DNA of 7,178 nucleotides from an uncultured Ruminococcus sp. Lineage in GTDB: Bacteria > Bacillota > Clostridia > Oscillospirales > Ruminococcaceae. Below the pieces are notes generated by a model. It did not search any database. It saw only the letters and a program-made list of their open reading frames with translations, and was not told where the DNA came from. Both the position numbers and the translations under genes were made by a program. The stretch lies in NCBI GenBank assembly GCA_902783235.1, contig CACZQG010000324.1, forward strand, positions 1 through 7,178. The letters are read 5' to 3'. Of the stretch, positions 5,755-7,178 are shown piece after piece; the stretch's first letter is position 1; every line of letters starts with the position of its first letter.

Positions 5755-6995
5755 AAACGCTTTATCTTGAATGCAGTATGGGTGCGGCAGGGGATATGCT
5801 TGCTGCGGCACTTTCAGAACTATGTGATAGAAATGCTTTTATTGAAAAAATGAATACCATAGGGCTTCCTGACACCGTAATATCAGCACAGACTGTTTCC
5901 GAATGTGGTATTCAAGGAACTAAGATGACGGTCCTTTTAAATTGTGTTGAAGAAAAAAGCTTTGATGCAGATAAGCATTCGCACGAAAAGAATGATTCTG
6001 AACATGAGCATCATCATAACCATGATCATGAAAGCAGTCATGTTCATAAACATCATTTGCATACATCAATAAGTGATATTGAATCAATAATAAATAGTCT
6101 TGATATATCAGAAAAAGTCAAAAAGGATGCTGCCGCTGTTTATAAAATACTTGCCGAAGCGGAAAGTGCGGCACATGGAAAACCTATATGTGATATACAT
6201 TTTCATGAAGTTGGCACACTCGATGCTATTGCAGATATTGTTGGTGTTTGTCTGCTTATGGAAATGATCTCGCCTGAAAAGATAATAGCATCTCCGATAA
6301 ATGTCGGAAGTGGACATATTCACTGTGCACATGGTATTCTTCCGGTTCCTGCACCTGCAACAGCATTCATACTTCGTGACATACCAATGTATTCGTGCAA
6401 TATAAAAAGTGAGCTTTGCACTCCGACAGGGGCAGCATTGCTGCGTTATTTTGTTGATAAGTTTGAAGAAATGCATATTATGAAGAGTGAGAAGATAGGC
6501 TATGGGTTCGGCAAGAAAAAGCTTGAACGCCTTAATTGTATAAGAGCATTTATAGGTGAAGATCAAACATATAGTGATCGTATTCTTGAACTTAAAGCTA
6601 ATATTGATGATATGACACCGGAAGATATTGGATTTGCATCTGAGAAATTGTTTGATGAAGGCGCTCTTGATGTTTTTACAATACCGATATATATGAAGAA
6701 AAACAGGCCTGCTGTTTTGTTTACCGTTTTATGTCATGAAGAACAGCGTGAAAAAATGATATATAATATCTTTAAATATACAACAACTATTGGAATCAGA
6801 CAATCTGATTGTGATCGTTTTATGCTTGAACGCAGGGAGTCGGTATGTGAAACTGAATATGGGGAACTGCATATCAAGATTGCAAGCGGATATGGGATAA
6901 AGCGAAGTAAACCTGAATACGACGATATAGCAAAACTTGCCGAAAAGCATGGAGTAAGTCCTTTAGAAATACGCAGTTCGTACCCCCAAAAATAA
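5751..6995 (+). CDS. larC: LarC, CTP-dependent nickel insertase for the nickel-pincer nucleotide cofactor
   Basis: LarC completes the cofactor by inserting Ni(II) into pyridinium-3,5-bisthiocarboxylic acid mononucleotide using CTP. The 414-aa protein spans both parts of the family in one frame. The N-terminal part has LECSMGAAGDML (6-17), HFHEVGTLDAIADIVG (150-165), INVGSGHIHCAHG (183-195) with PVPAPAT after it, and LCTPTGAALL (222-231). The C-terminal part starts near ELKANIDDMTPEDIG (280-294) and ends with the SKPEYDD stretch. In L. plantarum the two parts are separate frames, larC1 and larC2, joined by a ribosomal frameshift; no shift is needed here. Residues 76-104 form a His-rich insert (13 His, plus Asp/Glu) that probably holds nickel. 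The start is fixed by AGGAGA and the ATGA overlap with larB. The last residues (SSYPQK) look a little short or altered compared with the usual end, and are followed at once by non-coding DNA. Confidence 0.96.
   Translation: MKTLYLECSMGAAGDMLAAALSELCDRNAFIEKMNTIGLPDTVISAQTVSECGIQGTKMTVLLNCVEEKSFDADKHSHEKNDSEHEHHHNHDHESSHVHKHHLHTSISDIESIINSLDISEKVKKDAAAVYKILAEAESAAHGKPICDIHFHEVGTLDAIADIVGVCLLMEMISPEKIIASPINVGSGHIHCAHGILPVPAPATAFILRDIPMYSCNIKSELCTPTGAALLRYFVDKFEEMHIMKSEKIGYGFGKKKLERLNCIRAFIGEDQTYSDRILELKANIDDMTPEDIGFASEKLFDEGALDVFTIPIYMKKNRPAVLFTVLCHEEQREKMIYNIFKYTTTIGIRQSDCDRFMLERRESVCETEYGELHIKIASGYGIKRSKPEYDDIAKLAEKHGVSPLEIRSSYPQK
5976..6062 (+). other. His-rich metal-binding insert encoded within larC
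   Basis: Codons 76-104 of larC encode 13 histidines in 29 residues, mixed with Asp and Glu (for example HEHHHNHDH at 85-93). It sits between the N-terminal alpha/beta region and the helix that begins near residue 107, so it is likely a flexible surface loop. Such stretches occur in many nickel chaperones and in some LarC proteins and are thought to store or hand over nickel. Confidence 0.75.
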
Positions 6996-7032
6996 TCCGC
7001 ATCTTCCACAAACTCATCCCAAGAGGTATAAT

Positions 7033-7071
7033 ATAGACCACGGAACTCCAATAAAGTCCCAAAAGGTCTAT
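7033..7071. repeat. Imperfect inverted repeat / stem-loop downstream of larC
   Basis: ATAGACC (7033-7039) pairs perfectly with GGTCTAT (7065-7071). Inside, GGAACT (7042-7047) pairs with AGTCC (7055-7059) with one bulged A, leaving a 7-base loop. No T-run follows, so it is a poor intrinsic terminator. It could be an RNA 3'-end stabiliser, a protein-binding site, or part of a mobile-element end. Confidence 0.5.
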
Positions 7072-7116
7072 GGAGAAGATTGGAGCAAATTATACTATTG
7101 ACATACCAAATAAAGC

Positions 7117-7145
7117 TTGCCAAAATCAACAAAATGTGATATAAT
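7117..7145 (+). promoter_or_regulatory. Sigma-A type promoter with extended -10
   Basis: TTGCCA (7117-7122; 5 of 6 match to TTGACA) is spaced 17 bp from a perfect TATAAT (7140-7145), which is preceded by TG one base upstream (extended -10). This is the best promoter in the window. Transcription should start near 7152 and run rightward. It would drive whatever gene follows larC, so the downstream gene is probably a separate unit. The consensus TTGACA at 7098-7103 has only CAAAAT at the right spacing and is less convincing. Confidence 0.65.
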
Positions 7146-7151
7146 ATAGGT

Positions 7152-7178
7152 ATGGAAAATGAACTAAAGACCAATGCA
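7152..7178 (+). CDS. Possible start of a downstream gene, 3'-partial (9 codons in window)
   Basis: An ATG at 7152 opens a frame reading MENELKTNA to the edge of the window. It sits 7 bases after the -10 box of the promoter at 7117-7145, so the transcript would have almost no leader, and no Shine-Dalgarno site lies upstream. It could be a leaderless gene, or the true start could lie beyond the edge. Nine residues do not allow a family call. Confidence 0.3.

Larger units (their letters stand above)
7027..7149 (+). repeat. Direct repeat of TATAATATAG, two copies 113 bp apart
   Basis: The decamer occurs at 7027-7036 and again at 7140-7149, each followed by GGAA within 4 to 6 bases. The second copy is the -10 box of the promoter at 7117-7145. 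The first has only a weak -35 candidate (TCCACA at 7005-7010, 16-bp spacing). It may be chance in AT-rich DNA or a duplicated promoter segment. Confidence 0.35.
6996..7151. other. Intergenic region after larC without a recognisable terminator
   Basis: This 156-bp stretch separates larC from a possible next gene. It contains an imperfect stem-loop (7033-7071), two copies of TATAATATAG (7027-7036 and 7140-7149), a TTGACA hexamer at 7098-7103 and a well-formed promoter at 7117-7145. I see no GC-rich hairpin followed by a T-run, so the end of the lar transcript is not marked here in the usual way. Short reading frames cross it on the minus strand, but none has a start with a ribosome binding site. 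Confidence 0.6.

Noticed and set aside
5976..6062. CAT/CAC-rich stretch as a DNA repeat or CRISPR-like array
   Set aside because: It is codon-level histidine richness inside larC, with no regular repeat unit or spacers.
6540..6620. Frameshift or larC1/larC2 split as in L. plantarum
   Set aside because: The frame is continuous through the junction between the N-terminal part and the NIDDMTPED region, with no internal stop.
7033..7071. Hairpin after larC as an intrinsic terminator
   Set aside because: The stem is broken by an internal loop and a bulge, is not GC-rich, and is followed by GGAGAAGATT instead of a T-run.
7098..7126. Promoter using TTGACA at 7098-7103
   Set aside because: The -35 is perfect, but the only -10 at 17 bp is CAAAAT. 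The nearby TTGCCA/TATAAT pair is much better.
6734..7174. Minus-strand reading frame of 146 codons covering the larC end and the spacer
   Set aside because: Most of it is antisense to conserved larC codons, and it has no ribosome binding site. The part over the spacer reads protein-like (for example TSWDEFVEDADYFW), but I cannot tie it to any family.

Overview
The window is compact, all plus-strand, AT-rich bacterial DNA. Coding style, Shine-Dalgarno sites and protein families suggest a low-GC Bacillota, most likely a gut-type Clostridia (Ruminococcus/Oscillospiraceae-like). This is an inference from style, since no taxonomic marker is present. Seven genes run head to tail from base 2 to 6995 with very short gaps or overlaps, and an eighth may begin at the right edge.

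The left third (2-3475) looks like the end of a glycan or surface-modification locus. It holds the 3' part of a radical SAM/SPASM protein whose CxxxCxxC motif lies outside the window. A two-domain FkbM-type methyltransferase follows, then a 510-aa fusion of a family-2 glycosyltransferase with a class I methyltransferase-like domain.

The right two thirds (3477-6995) is a biosynthesis operon for the nickel-pincer nucleotide (NPN) cofactor, in the order larE - small membrane protein - small membrane protein - larB - larC. LarB carboxylates and hydrolyses nicotinic acid adenine dinucleotide. LarE converts the carboxylates to thiocarboxylates. LarC inserts nickel using CTP. LarE carries three cysteines (94, 97, 174) in the arrangement expected for the [4Fe-4S]-dependent, non-sacrificial type. 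LarC is one uninterrupted ORF with a His-rich insert (13 His in 29 residues). No larA or other NPN-using enzyme is in the window.

The least explained part is the pair of small membrane proteins (4306-5003), translationally chained between larE and larB. They look like diverged relatives of each other, sharing a WG(G/A)S...(E/D) helix, an ML(H/N)(E/D) motif and a C-terminal Trp-containing membrane helix. They have no family I recognise and are candidates for a dedicated nickel- or cofactor-related membrane component.

The glycosyltransferase stop and the larE start are one base apart, so the glycan genes and the cofactor genes are probably co-transcribed. After larC there is a 156-bp non-coding stretch with an imperfect stem-loop, a repeated TATAATATAG decamer and a strong extended -10 promoter. 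That promoter's predicted start site falls on or near the ATG of a reading frame that leaves the window.
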